This document shows, one piece after another, positions 28,911 through 37,409 of a DNA stretch of 64,000 nucleotides. How positions within the stretch are numbered: the first letter of the stretch is position 1; every line of letters starts with the position of its first letter. Both the position numbers and the translations under genes were made by a program. The notes beneath the pieces are model-generated. The model was not told the DNA's origin. It searched no databases and saw nothing but the letters and a program-made list of their open reading frames with translations. The stretch is taken from assembly GCA_963842515.1 (NCBI GenBank), contig CAWJGO010000005.1, forward strand, positions 248,001 through 312,000. Direction: 5' to 3'. This DNA comes from CADEED01 sp963842515 (GTDB lineage Bacteria > Pseudomonadota > Gammaproteobacteria > Steroidobacterales > Steroidobacteraceae).

Positions 28911-29984
28911 TCACTCGGCGCGTGGGTCCGGCGCTGCGGGTCGCTCGACCGCGGTTTGCCCGCTGTCTTCCGGCGTCCCTTTCACGCAGCGCACACGTTC
29001 GCTGGTGGGCGGGTGGGACGAGAAATAATCGGTCGCCTCGGCATCGGGCGAGATCCCGTGCTCTTCGCTCATGCGGCACAGGATCGCGTCGAAACTGGAC
29101 TCGGGGATGCCGTGCTCCCTGAGCCACGTTTTGCCGAATGCGTCGGCCTCGCGCTCGAAGTCGCGCGAATGTTTCGCGTGCAGCAACACCGGCGCCGAGC
29201 TCAGGATGCCGGAGATCGAGCTGACATCGCCTAACAACGCCACGGCCAGCGCCGAAACCCCGGCGGCCTGCAGCATCTGCCGCAGCGCGTGCCGTCCGCG
29301 TACGTGGCCGACCTCGTGGGCGAGCACGGCGACGAGCTCATCATCGTTCTTCGACATTTCGACGAGCTCGTCGGTCATGACGATGATGCCCGAGGGCAGG
29401 GCGAACGCATTGGCGCCGATCGCTCTACCGCGCCGGAACTCCAGCTGATACTCGTGACCATCGTTCAGTGGCTGCGTCATTTTCATGAAACGGGCGCGCA
29501 ATTGCTGCTGACGTGCATTCGGCAGCGTCGACGGCTCGAAGAACGTCCGATCGAGGATATCGAGGCTTCCCGAGCCTATGACGCGGTCGACGTTCGCGGG
29601 CATGACCCGTGCGCCCCAGTCGGCGATTGCCGGCACGCCCCAGCGCAGAAAACCCACGGACAGCAGCACCACGCAGACCAGCGCGCCGATGGCCACCGGC
29701 CACCGATTCTCGAGCCAGTGCACCAGCGCTGAGGTCTTCTGCAGACCGAGCGCTTCGAGCGCGTGATCGACAGCGTCGTTGTCGTGGGTTTCGAATACAC
29801 CGCCGCCGGGAAAGCCTATGCGCCGCGGAATATTGCCCAGACGCTCCGAGACCTTGAGCTCGGCCGCCGGAACGCCGATGGCATCGCGCGCGCCATGCAC
29901 GCGCGCGATGCCGTCATCGCCGAATTGCAGCGTCGCTTCGATGCCGTCCGAGCTCTGTCCGTCGAAGAAGCGCCCCGCGATCAC
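28911..29984 (-). CDS. M48-family membrane metalloprotease
   Basis: A protein of about 357 residues. A membrane helix (WPVAIGALVCVVLLSVGFLRW, about residues 95-115) separates a small N-terminal domain from an M48 peptidase domain. The zinc site is HEVGHVRGRH, with the third ligand region SRDFEREADAFG. Topology and the Gly-rich N-terminal region resemble the proteases found beside YjgN-like proteins, not HtpX. The GTG at 29984, right after the upstream stop, is a better start than the longer frame that overlaps the upstream gene. A quality-control role is inferred. Confidence 0.88.
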   Translation of the reverse strand: MIAGRFFDGQSSDGIEATLQFGDDGIARVHGARDAIGVPAAELKVSERLGNIPRRIGFPGGGVFETHDNDAVDHALEALGLQKTSALVHWLENRWPVAIGALVCVVLLSVGFLRWGVPAIADWGARVMPANVDRVIGSGSLDILDRTFFEPSTLPNARQQQLRARFMKMTQPLNDGHEYQLEFRRGRAIGANAFALPSGIIVMTDELVEMSKNDDELVAVLAHEVGHVRGRHALRQMLQAAGVSALAVALLGDVSSISGILSSAPVLLHAKHSRDFEREADAFGKTWLREHGIPESSFDAILCRMSEEHGISPDAEATDYFSSHPPTSERVRCVKGTPEDSGQTAVERPAAPDPRAE

Positions 29985-29985
29985 T

Positions 29986-31083
29986 TTACAAACCGAAGTC
30001 GACGTCGAAGAAGTCGCCGACTTCCTCGCCGATGGCATCGATGCCCTGACTTGCGTCAGCGGTGAAGCTGCCCAGGCTGCCCGGTGCGTTCACCGCGGTG
30101 TTTTCCAGGTGATAACGCAGCTGGCGGATTTTTGCCCACGGATAGAACAAGCCGAGCGTGAACAGGATTCCGAGGAAGTTCGTGACGTAGATCCAGATCA
30201 GTGGCCAGGTGCGCAGGCGCGACCTGACCACCAGTTGCCCCACCTCCACGCCGCCGAACGACGCGTTCATGAACGAGGACTGGTAGTAGCCGACGATGCC
30301 CAGCGCCACGACGGCCGAGGCAACGAGGAAGACAAAGCCGCCCACGCCTAACAAGCTCAGAATATTGGCGTCGATCCCGGTACCCCGTGGCGCGTGCAGC
30401 AGTCCGAGCGAGAACACGCAGGCGATGAATACCGCGTAGGCGAGGATCGTCAGGCCGAAGGTGATCAGGCAGAACTTGTAGAACGTCCCGGTGCTCGTGA
30501 CGAACCGGAAGCGCTGGTGGCCGTATGAGGAATTGGCCAGCGAATACTCGACGCGTTTCTTGATCCAGTACGGGAACAGCGCGCCGAGGGTGAGCACCGC
30601 CAGCAGATACCAGCCGATGAACGCGGCCATCGCGCCACCGTAGGTGCCGTGGAAATTGAAGCGCAGCGCACGGTACGAGGTCATGCGCATCTGGAACATG
30701 CGCGAACGCATGATGATCCACGGTACGCCGAGGATGATCAGCGGAATGAGCACGAACATCAGCCACGGATAGAATTGCGAGGCAATGATGAACAGCACAT
30801 AGGCGCCGAACACGATCAGCCGCCCCTTGAGAATCGCCAGCGGTTGCCCGTGATATTCGAAGGACTCGCCCTCGAGAAAGGTGTTGCCGGAGAAATAGCG
30901 CATGCGACGCACTTTCGCCCATGCGGAATAGATCCCCAGCGTGACGATGCTGAGCAGCAGGTTGACTATCCAGATGCGGAAATATTCGCCGCCCTGGCCG
31001 CGGAACTCGAAAGGAATCTCGACACGGTCGGGTGCAGCCGCGCCCGCGCCAGGGCTGGCGCCCACGGCAGTTGAATCGTTCAT
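29986..31083 (-). CDS. YjgN / DUF898 family membrane protein
   Basis: A 365-residue multi-helix membrane protein of the YjgN/DUF898 family. The repeated family motif is visible twice: LLSIVTLGIYSAWAKVRRMRYF and ILFTLGLFYPWAKIRQLRYHLENT. In between are helices such as GWYLLAVLTLGALFPYWIKKR. ATG 31083 has GGGAG upstream. It is followed by the M48 protease gene after one base, a common partnership whose function is not known. Confidence 0.88.
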   Translation of the reverse strand: MNDSTAVGASPGAGAAAPDRVEIPFEFRGQGGEYFRIWIVNLLLSIVTLGIYSAWAKVRRMRYFSGNTFLEGESFEYHGQPLAILKGRLIVFGAYVLFIIASQFYPWLMFVLIPLIILGVPWIIMRSRMFQMRMTSYRALRFNFHGTYGGAMAAFIGWYLLAVLTLGALFPYWIKKRVEYSLANSSYGHQRFRFVTSTGTFYKFCLITFGLTILAYAVFIACVFSLGLLHAPRGTGIDANILSLLGVGGFVFLVASAVVALGIVGYYQSSFMNASFGGVEVGQLVVRSRLRTWPLIWIYVTNFLGILFTLGLFYPWAKIRQLRYHLENTAVNAPGSLGSFTADASQGIDAIGEEVGDFFDVDFGL

Positions 31084-31182
31084 TATTATTCTCCCTTTGG
31101 GACCGCCGCAGGCGATCTACGCGTAGCGTAATCCTCCGGGGACTCAGGAGGCCAGAGCCATCTGCAATTGGGCCGGGGCTCT

Positions 31183-31962
31183 TCAGCCGCCAGGTGCAGT
31201 GCGGGTGCCCGTGGCCCGGGGAGGCTGGGTGGGATGCTCGAGCTCTTGCAGGTAGCGCGGGCCGCCGAGACCATGCATCTGCGCGAGGATCCAGTCACGG
31301 CGCGACATTACATAGTTAGACGGCGCCTGCACCTTGAAGGTGATCGGGTTTGGCAGCACGGCAGCCAGGGTGGCACTTTCGTAGCGGCCCAGCCGAGCCG
31401 CCGGCAGGCGATAAAAGCGCTGGCCCGCGGCTTCCACGCCGTAAATGCCCTCGCCGAACTGCGCCACGTTCAGGTACACCTCGAGGATGCGTTCCTTCGG
31501 CCAGCTGAGCTCGATGAGCAGCGTGAAATAGGCTTCGAGGCCTTTGCGCACGTAGCTGCGGCCGGGCCAGAGGAAAAGATTCTTGGCCACCTGTTGGGTG
31601 ATGGTGCTGGCGCCGCGCATGCGCGGCCGCCGCTTCTTCGCCTGCTTTTCGTTGTGCCGCACGGCCTCGCGGATCGAATTGAGGTCGAAGCCGGTATGGA
31701 ACGGGAAGAACTGATCTTCGGCCGCGATCACCGCCACTGCAGCGTGCGGCGAGATCTGCTCGAGATCGACCCAGCGATAGTCGGTGTGGTAGTTCGTCTG
31801 GCCGCGGCGCGAGGAATCGAGCGCCGCGTCCAGCATGAACGCGCTGTACCACGGATCGACCCAGCGCATGGCCACCACGGGCAGCGCGGTGACGAGAAAC
31901 ACGACGACGAGGCCGATGAACGCACCGAAGAGCAGCCGCCGCGGCCAGCTCTTCTTCTTCAC
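31183..31962 (-). CDS. mtgA: monofunctional peptidoglycan glycosyltransferase
   Basis: A 259-residue GT51 enzyme that polymerises lipid II without a transpeptidase domain. It has an N-terminal membrane helix (LLFGAFIGLVVVFLVTALPVVA) and conserved GT51 motifs: AVIAAEDQFFPFHTGFD (catalytic Glu), RGASTITQQVAKNLFLWPGRSYVRKGLEAYFTLLIE and EVYLNVAQFGEGIYGVEAAGQRFY. The C-terminus carries a short proline- and threonine-rich extension. It overlaps ppiB by 4 nt. Confidence 0.96.
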   Translation of the reverse strand: MKKKSWPRRLLFGAFIGLVVVFLVTALPVVAMRWVDPWYSAFMLDAALDSSRRGQTNYHTDYRWVDLEQISPHAAVAVIAAEDQFFPFHTGFDLNSIREAVRHNEKQAKKRRPRMRGASTITQQVAKNLFLWPGRSYVRKGLEAYFTLLIELSWPKERILEVYLNVAQFGEGIYGVEAAGQRFYRLPAARLGRYESATLAAVLPNPITFKVQAPSNYVMSRRDWILAQMHGLGGPRYLQELEHPTQPPRATGTRTAPGG

Positions 31963-32450
31963 ACTTGCCGCGATGCCTTGGTGATGGTCACGTCCGCCGC
32001 GGGCACGTTCTGATGTCCCGAGCGGGTGGTGGTCGCCACCTTGGCGATCTTGTCGATGACGTCCATGCCGGAGGTGACTTTGCCGAACACCGCGTAGCCG
32101 TAGTTGGCAGGGCCGGCGTGGTCGAGAAATTCGTTGTCGACGAGGTTGACGAAAAACTGCGCGGTGGCGCTGTTGATCTCGTTGGTGCGCGCCATGGCGA
32201 GTGTGCCGCGCGAGTTCTTGAGACCGTTGGCGGCTTCGTTCTTGATCGGCGCCTTGACCTTCTTCTGTTTCATGCCTGGCTCGAAACCACCGCCCTGGAT
32301 CATGAAGCCAGGAATGACGCGATGGAAAATGAGGCCGTCGAAAAAGCCATCGTCGACGTATTCCAGGAAATTTGCTGCAGAGACGGGAGCTTCTTTCTCG
32401 AACAGCTCGACTTCGAAATTGCCGAGCGTGGTTTCAAACACTAGTGACAC
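31959..32450 (-). CDS. ppiB: cyclophilin-type peptidyl-prolyl isomerase
   Basis: A 163-residue cyclophilin without signal peptide, so probably cytosolic PpiB type. Active-site segments are FHRVIPGFMIQGGGF (Arg), NSATAQFFVNLVDNEFLDH and YAVFGKVTSGMDVIDKIAKV. It is slightly larger in charge near KQKKVKAPIKNEAANGL, the usual loop. It lies between prmC and mtgA on the same strand. Confidence 0.95.
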   Translation of the reverse strand: MSLVFETTLGNFEVELFEKEAPVSAANFLEYVDDGFFDGLIFHRVIPGFMIQGGGFEPGMKQKKVKAPIKNEAANGLKNSRGTLAMARTNEINSATAQFFVNLVDNEFLDHAGPANYGYAVFGKVTSGMDVIDKIAKVATTTRSGHQNVPAADVTITKASRQV

Positions 32451-32458
32451 GGGTATTC

Positions 32459-33286
32459 CTATGGGGCCTTGCCTTCGGTGACGCGCTCGTGGCCGGCGAG
32501 ATCGCGGTGCGAGGTTACGTGAGTGAAGCCACGCGCCACAAGCAGTGATCGCAGCGATTCCGCCTGTGTGTTGCCGTGCTCCAGCGCCAGCCAGCCGCCG
32601 GGATTGAGGTGATCGGGGGCCCCATTAATAAGAGTGGAGAGGGCGCCCATGCCATCGCCCCCCGGCGTCAGGGCGTCGCGTGGTTCGTGGCGCAGACCAT
32701 CGGCGCCCAGGGCGGGGTCGTCGTCGGCGACATAGGGAGGATTGCTGGCGAGCGCGTCGAAACGCCGATTGGCCAGTGCCGCATACCAGTCGCCGAGCAG
32801 CCATTGGACGCGCGCGTCTGCCAGACGCGAACCATTGTCGCGCGCGACCTCGAGCGCCGCGGCGGAGTTGTCGGTGCCCGTGACATGCCAGCGAGGGCGT
32901 TCATGCGCGAGAGCGACGGCGATGGCGCCGGACCCCGTGCCCAGATCGGCGACGCTCGCCTCGGGCGCAGTCACGAGCTCGAGTACGCGCTCGACTAACA
33001 GCTCCGTCTCGGGTCGCGGTACCAGCACTGCCGGGCTCACCGTGAACTCCAGCGACCAGAATTCGCGCCGGCCCAGAAGATAGGCGACCGGCACGCCGGT
33101 CGAGCGCCGCCGGCAGGCGTCGGCGAATCGCGCGGCGACTTCTGCCGGAACGCGTTCACCCATGGCGGCGAGCAGTTGCGCGCGGGTCTTGCGCCAGCAC
33201 CAGGCGAGCAACAGCTCGGCGTCGCGGCGCGCGATGGAGTGTGCTGCATCGGCGAGCAGGCGCCCGCTGTCGGTCAGTTCGAGCAT
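32459..33286 (-). CDS. prmC: peptide chain release factor N5-glutamine methyltransferase
   Basis: A protein of about 275 residues that methylates the Gln of the GGQ motif in release factors 1 and 2. The SAM motif VADLGTGSGAIAVALA and the catalytic NPPYV are present, with VPRPETELLVE typical of PrmC. ATG 33286 begins MLELTDSG; a GTG 18 nt upstream is possible. In most gammaproteobacteria prmC directly follows prfA. Here prfA lies about 10 kb away, with a membrane-protein cluster between them. Confidence 0.95.
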   Translation of the reverse strand: MLELTDSGRLLADAAHSIARRDAELLLAWCWRKTRAQLLAAMGERVPAEVAARFADACRRRSTGVPVAYLLGRREFWSLEFTVSPAVLVPRPETELLVERVLELVTAPEASVADLGTGSGAIAVALAHERPRWHVTGTDNSAAALEVARDNGSRLADARVQWLLGDWYAALANRRFDALASNPPYVADDDPALGADGLRHEPRDALTPGGDGMGALSTLINGAPDHLNPGGWLALEHGNTQAESLRSLLVARGFTHVTSHRDLAGHERVTEGKAP

Positions 33287-33327
33287 GGGGCAGCGATGAT
33301 GCACGACTTCGGTCCGGCATCGGTATC

Positions 33328-34170
33328 ATGCCGCGTATGAACCGCGCGCAACCATTGGACGCTCCGGTCGGGCTGTTGCCGCTGCCGCGGCCGCTCATGA
33401 CTGGCGAGGTCCTGGACGCGGCGTTCCGCCTGTTTCGCGCCGGCATTCTGCGCTGCCTGCCGTATTCCGGCCTGGCGGTCCTGGTGCTCGAGCTGCCGAC
33501 GCTGTACTCCACATTCGTCGGCCCGGTGCGCGGCGCTGGCCTGCGGCTTCCTTACCTACCGCTCAGCGGTTATCTGATCGTACTGATCCTGATCACGCCG
33601 CTGTTCGGCGTCATCACGTTGCGCCTCAACGCGCTGGCGCAAGGGATACGGCCGCGCATTCGTCGCGAGCTCGCCGCGGCGGTGAAGCGCTGGCCGGCGG
33701 CCTTGCTGGCGACGGTATTCGCATTCGGTTACCCCGCCGTATTGCTGTTGTTGTGGCCGCTGCTCGTGGTCGCGTTGCCGACCGAGGCGTTGATCTTCGC
33801 GGCCGTGCCCGTATTGTGGCCCGTGCCGCTGCTGGTCGTCGCGTTGCCCGCCTTCTGGTGCGACGGGCTCAACCCCTTGAGCGCGGTCGCGCACGCGGTG
33901 CGGCTCTCGGGTCGCCGCTCGTGGCGCATGGTCGGAGCGATTCTGGCCACCACCTGCATGGTCATGGTGTTCTACGTGCTCTCGGCCGTCATCGTCGGAA
34001 TGATGTCGCCGCTATTCGGCCGCGCCGATCTTTTCCTGATCGCGACCGTCGGTTCGATGCTCTCCCTGGTGGTGGGCGCTTTCGGGGTGCCTTTCGTGCT
34101 CGCAGTGCTCATCGTGGCGTACCAGGACCTGAAACTTCGCGAGCAGGCTCGCCGCGCGGTGCGCGCATGA
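33328..34170 (+). CDS. polytopic membrane protein of the MoxR/DUF58 cluster
   Basis: A protein of about 280 residues with roughly six hydrophobic helices (for example SGYLIVLILITPLFGVITLRL, ALLATVFAFGYPAVLLLLWPLLVVALP and AVIVGMMSPLFGR). The N-terminal LMTGEVLDAAFRLFRAGIL resembles the first segment of glycerophosphodiesterase-type membrane domains. ATG 33328 or 33337 may be the start. The stop overlaps the next gene's start. No enzymatic motif is visible; a partner role in the cluster is inferred from position. Confidence 0.65.
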   Translation: MPRMNRAQPLDAPVGLLPLPRPLMTGEVLDAAFRLFRAGILRCLPYSGLAVLVLELPTLYSTFVGPVRGAGLRLPYLPLSGYLIVLILITPLFGVITLRLNALAQGIRPRIRRELAAAVKRWPAALLATVFAFGYPAVLLLLWPLLVVALPTEALIFAAVPVLWPVPLLVVALPAFWCDGLNPLSAVAHAVRLSGRRSWRMVGAILATTCMVMVFYVLSAVIVGMMSPLFGRADLFLIATVGSMLSLVVGAFGVPFVLAVLIVAYQDLKLREQARRAVRA

Positions 34171-35099
34171 TCCGCTGGTTGAGCTTGTTAGGGCTGACGC
34201 TGTGCGGCAGCGCGCTGGCGGCGGACGATGCCGCACTGCGCGTCGTGGAAGCGTGCCGTGTGAAGCTCGACGCCGGCACCGACATCGGCATCGAACGCAT
34301 CGCGAAGCGCTGCCCCGAGCTGCTTCCCGCACTGGCGCGCGCGCCGTGGCGCGGGTTGCTGCCGCAGAGCTTGCGCGAGCGGCGCGAGGAAATCACTGCG
34401 GAAAGCCTGCGTGCACTGGAAGTCCTTGTGCGGCAATCGAACGTCGCTGGTGCGCAGCGCACCGCGCCGGGCCGCGACAAGCTCACGGCGGTGCTCGCTG
34501 AGCTCGGTGACAAAGGCCAGCAGGGCGCCACCCGCTGGGAGCGCTTCAAGCGCTGGCTCAAGGACAAGCTCGAGAAACGAAAGGACGAGGACGAGGACAC
34601 CTGGCTCGAGAAATGGAGCCGGCAATTTCAGACCAGTGAAGGCATAGCCCAGGCCATCACCTACATCGGGTACGCGCTGGTCGGCGCGCTCGTGTTGTTC
34701 GTCATGTGGTCCGAGCTACGCGCGGCGGGCCTGATGGGTGGCGTGCGGCGGGCGGCGGCGCGCGAGAACCCGGCGGCGCAATGGCGCCGGCGGCTCATGC
34801 TCGCGGATGTCACCGCGGCACCGCTGGCCGATCGCCCCGGCATGTTGCTGCGTTTGTTAGGCGAGGCGCTGACGCGCGCGGATCGTCTGCCGGCCGCCGA
34901 AGGCCTGACGGCCGCGGCTATCGTGCGGCGCGCCGCTCTCGATTCGGAACAGGAACGCGAAGCGCTGACCCAGGTGGCGACTACCGCCGATGAGGTGCGC
35001 TATGGCAGCGACCGGCCGCCCGATGTCGCGCTCGAAGGCGCGGTCGCGGAGGCTCGAAAGCTGCTGCAGAGATTCGCGCGCCTGGCGGGCAGGCGCTGA
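34167..35099 (+). CDS. DUF4129-type membrane protein
   Basis: A 310-residue protein with a signal peptide (LSLLGLTLCGSALA), a charged periplasmic helical stretch rich in Lys/Glu/Asp (RWLKDKLEKRKDEDEDTW), one membrane helix (ITYIGYALVGALVLFVMW, about residues 160-178) and a cytoplasmic tail with the LMLADVTAAPLADRPGMLLRLLGEAL region expected for DUF4129. The position between the membrane protein and DUF4350, before MoxR and DUF58, supports the call. ATG 34167 overlaps the upstream stop. The family has no settled biochemical role. Confidence 0.72.
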   Translation: MIRWLSLLGLTLCGSALAADDAALRVVEACRVKLDAGTDIGIERIAKRCPELLPALARAPWRGLLPQSLRERREEITAESLRALEVLVRQSNVAGAQRTAPGRDKLTAVLAELGDKGQQGATRWERFKRWLKDKLEKRKDEDEDTWLEKWSRQFQTSEGIAQAITYIGYALVGALVLFVMWSELRAAGLMGGVRRAAARENPAAQWRRRLMLADVTAAPLADRPGMLLRLLGEALTRADRLPAAEGLTAAAIVRRAALDSEQEREALTQVATTADEVRYGSDRPPDVALEGAVAEARKLLQRFARLAGRR

Positions 35100-36454
35100 T
35101 GCGCGAACGGGGCATCGCCTTGCTGCTCGCACTGGCGGCTCTCGCCGCGTTTTACGGCTTGTGGTTGCGCCCGACACCCGCGCTCGATCCGGATGGCGAC
35201 ACCGCGCGGCCGACCACCGCCGAGCGGCGTGGCAATGGATACGCAGGTCTCTACGAGTGGCTGCGGCGTTCAGGCGTGCAGACGCGTTCCTTCCGCGAGC
35301 GGTACTCCGCGCTGCAGCAGCTCGGCACACCGTCGCGCGGCAACTTGCTCGTGCTCACGCTGCCCGCACTGGAAGTGTTTCACAGCGATGAGTTCAGCGC
35401 GCTCGATCAGTGGGTGCGGCGCGGCAACACGCTGCTCATCAATGCCGCGTTGCTGGACCAGCCGGGCTGGGCGGTACGGCGCTCCGCGGGCGCGGTGGTG
35501 GAAATCGAATCGCTGACCGCAGTCGAGTTCGAAACGCGCCAGGCGCGCGAAGCGCGGCTCGACGACACACCACTGTCGCAGCGTGTGCGGGACGCGGACG
35601 CGCGCGCCGCCAAAGACGGCGAAGATGAAGCCCCCAATGGGGAGACCGAAGAACCCGACCCCGGCGGTCCGCTCGAGGTGCCCGAAAAGATTCTGCTCAC
35701 CGCCACCGGGCCGCATGCATTGCTCGCAGGAGTCAAAACCCTGGAGCTCGAAACCGACTACAAATCCGACGAGTGGTCGGTGCGCATGCCTTACGACAAT
35801 TTCCTGCTGACGCTGGCGCGCGGCGCCGATGGCGAAGGCGCGCTTTTCGAACAACAGGTCGGTGACGGAAAGGTATTGCTGTTCGCGGGAGGATCGCTGT
35901 TCACCAATCGCGCGCTCGGCAATGCCGACAACGCGCGATTGTTCGCGAACATCGTGAGCGTGCGCGTCGCGCCCGACGGCGTGGTGCTGTTCGACGACCT
36001 GCGCCAGGGCCTGTCGGCTAACTACGACCCAGCGCGCTTCTACCGCGATCCGCGCCTGTACAAGACTGGGTTCATCCTGCTCGGGCTGTGGTTGGTGTGG
36101 GTGCTGGGCTCCACGCGACTGCGCGCGCCGGCCATCGTGGTCCACGATCCGTCAGAGGCGGAGCTGGTGCGCCGTACGGGCGGGCTCATCGCGCGCACGG
36201 TCGCCCCGTATCACACGGCGCTGCGGTTGTTCGATCATTTCTTTGCCGACGTGGCGCGGGCGGCGCGCCGCGCCGGCGGTGCCAATGTCGAACGCGGTGA
36301 GCTGTGGCATTGGCTGGAGCGGCACGCCGCCATCCGGCCGCAGGAGCTCGATCGCCTCAAAACCTGGTATGCGGATGCACACGCGGAGCGCAAGCTGCCG
36401 CTGGTACCGCTGCAGAACCTTCTCGATACCCTGGAAAAACGACTGAAAACATGA
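35099..36454 (+). CDS. DUF4350 domain membrane protein
   Basis: A 451-residue protein with membrane helices at the N-terminus (IALLLALAALAAFYGLWL) and near residue 325 (TGFILLGLWLVWVLG). The central part has DUF4350-like features: NGYAGLYEWLRRSGVQTRSF, LVLTLPALEVFHSDEFSALDQWVRRGNTLLINAA, and VLLFAGGSLFTNRALGNADNARLF. An acidic insert lies at about residues 165-195. It starts at the upstream stop (TGATG) and overlaps moxR by 4 nt, so translation is coupled. Confidence 0.78.
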   Translation: MRERGIALLLALAALAAFYGLWLRPTPALDPDGDTARPTTAERRGNGYAGLYEWLRRSGVQTRSFRERYSALQQLGTPSRGNLLVLTLPALEVFHSDEFSALDQWVRRGNTLLINAALLDQPGWAVRRSAGAVVEIESLTAVEFETRQAREARLDDTPLSQRVRDADARAAKDGEDEAPNGETEEPDPGGPLEVPEKILLTATGPHALLAGVKTLELETDYKSDEWSVRMPYDNFLLTLARGADGEGALFEQQVGDGKVLLFAGGSLFTNRALGNADNARLFANIVSVRVAPDGVVLFDDLRQGLSANYDPARFYRDPRLYKTGFILLGLWLVWVLGSTRLRAPAIVVHDPSEAELVRRTGGLIARTVAPYHTALRLFDHFFADVARAARRAGGANVERGELWHWLERHAAIRPQELDRLKTWYADAHAERKLPLVPLQNLLDTLEKRLKT

Positions 36455-37401
36455 ATACAGCTGTCGCAAGCTTCGAACAATCCGTTCAACGCGAAATCGC
36501 GCGCGTCATCGTCGGCGCCGAGGACGTGATCCGCGCACTGTGCATCGCGTTGATCGCGCGTGGCCACGTGCTGGTGCAGGGACCGCCGGGCCTCGGCAAA
36601 ACCTTGTTAGCCAAGACGCTCGCGCGAGTGCTCGGCGGCGAATTCAAGCGCGTGCAGGGCACCGCCGACCTCATGCCCAGCGACATCGTCGGCACACACA
36701 TCTTCGACGCCTCGAAGAACGAGTTCGTGTTCCGGCGCGGCCCGCTGTTCGCCGATGTGTTGCTGGTGGACGAAATCAACCGCACCGGACCCAAGACGCA
36801 GTCGGCGCTGCTCGAGGCGATGGAGGAGCGCCAGGTCTCCTCGGAGCGGGATATGTATCCGCTGCCCGAAGATTTCCTGGTGCTGGCGACGCAGAACCCG
36901 CGCGAGTTCGAAGGAACCTATCCACTGCCTGAGTCGCAGCTCGACCGATTCATGCTGCGCATCGACATGAACTATCCGGAACGGGCCGCCGAAGGCGAGA
37001 TTCTCAGGCGATATGGCACCGAGCTCGAGGCGCGCGACGCCATTCCCGCCGACCTGGGCCGTATCGATCGCGTACTGCTGCACCAGGCACGTGCCGCCGC
37101 CAGCGCGCTGCACGTGTCGGAGGCGCTGTCCAACTACGTGCTCGACATAGCGCACGCCACCCGCGAGCACCCGCGCGTCGCTCTCGGACTGTCGACACGT
37201 GGCGCGCTGGCGCTGATCCGCGCGGCGCGCGTGCACGCGGGATTGCGCAATGGCGATTTCGTAGCGCCCGACGATGTGCAGGCCGTGGCGCGGTGGGTGC
37301 TGGCGCACCGGCTGGTGCTCAAACCCGAAGCGGCGCTCGACGGCGACACCGATGTGGCAGTGGTGGGCAGCGTTCTCGACGCCACGCCGGTCCCTCGCTG
37401 A
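36451..37401 (+). CDS. MoxR-family AAA+ ATPase
   Basis: A 316-residue MoxR ATPase, thought to act as a chaperone that works with DUF58 or VWA partner proteins. Walker A is GPPGLGKT (about residues 43-50), Walker B LLVDEINRTGPKTQSALLEAMEE, and sensor-like LATQNPREFEGTYPLPESQLDRFMLR is characteristic of the family. ATG 36451 gives the usual length; the open frame upstream lies inside DUF4350. The next gene encodes its DUF58 partner. Confidence 0.94.
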   Translation: MNTAVASFEQSVQREIARVIVGAEDVIRALCIALIARGHVLVQGPPGLGKTLLAKTLARVLGGEFKRVQGTADLMPSDIVGTHIFDASKNEFVFRRGPLFADVLLVDEINRTGPKTQSALLEAMEERQVSSERDMYPLPEDFLVLATQNPREFEGTYPLPESQLDRFMLRIDMNYPERAAEGEILRRYGTELEARDAIPADLGRIDRVLLHQARAAASALHVSEALSNYVLDIAHATREHPRVALGLSTRGALALIRAARVHAGLRNGDFVAPDDVQAVARWVLAHRLVLKPEAALDGDTDVAVVGSVLDATPVPR

Positions 37402-37409
37402 CACTGACA

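Noticed and set aside
28903..28917. CGAGTGACTCACTCG palindrome between hslO and the M48 gene as a bidirectional terminator
   Set aside because: The centre is one base, leaving too little loop, and there is no T-run on either side.
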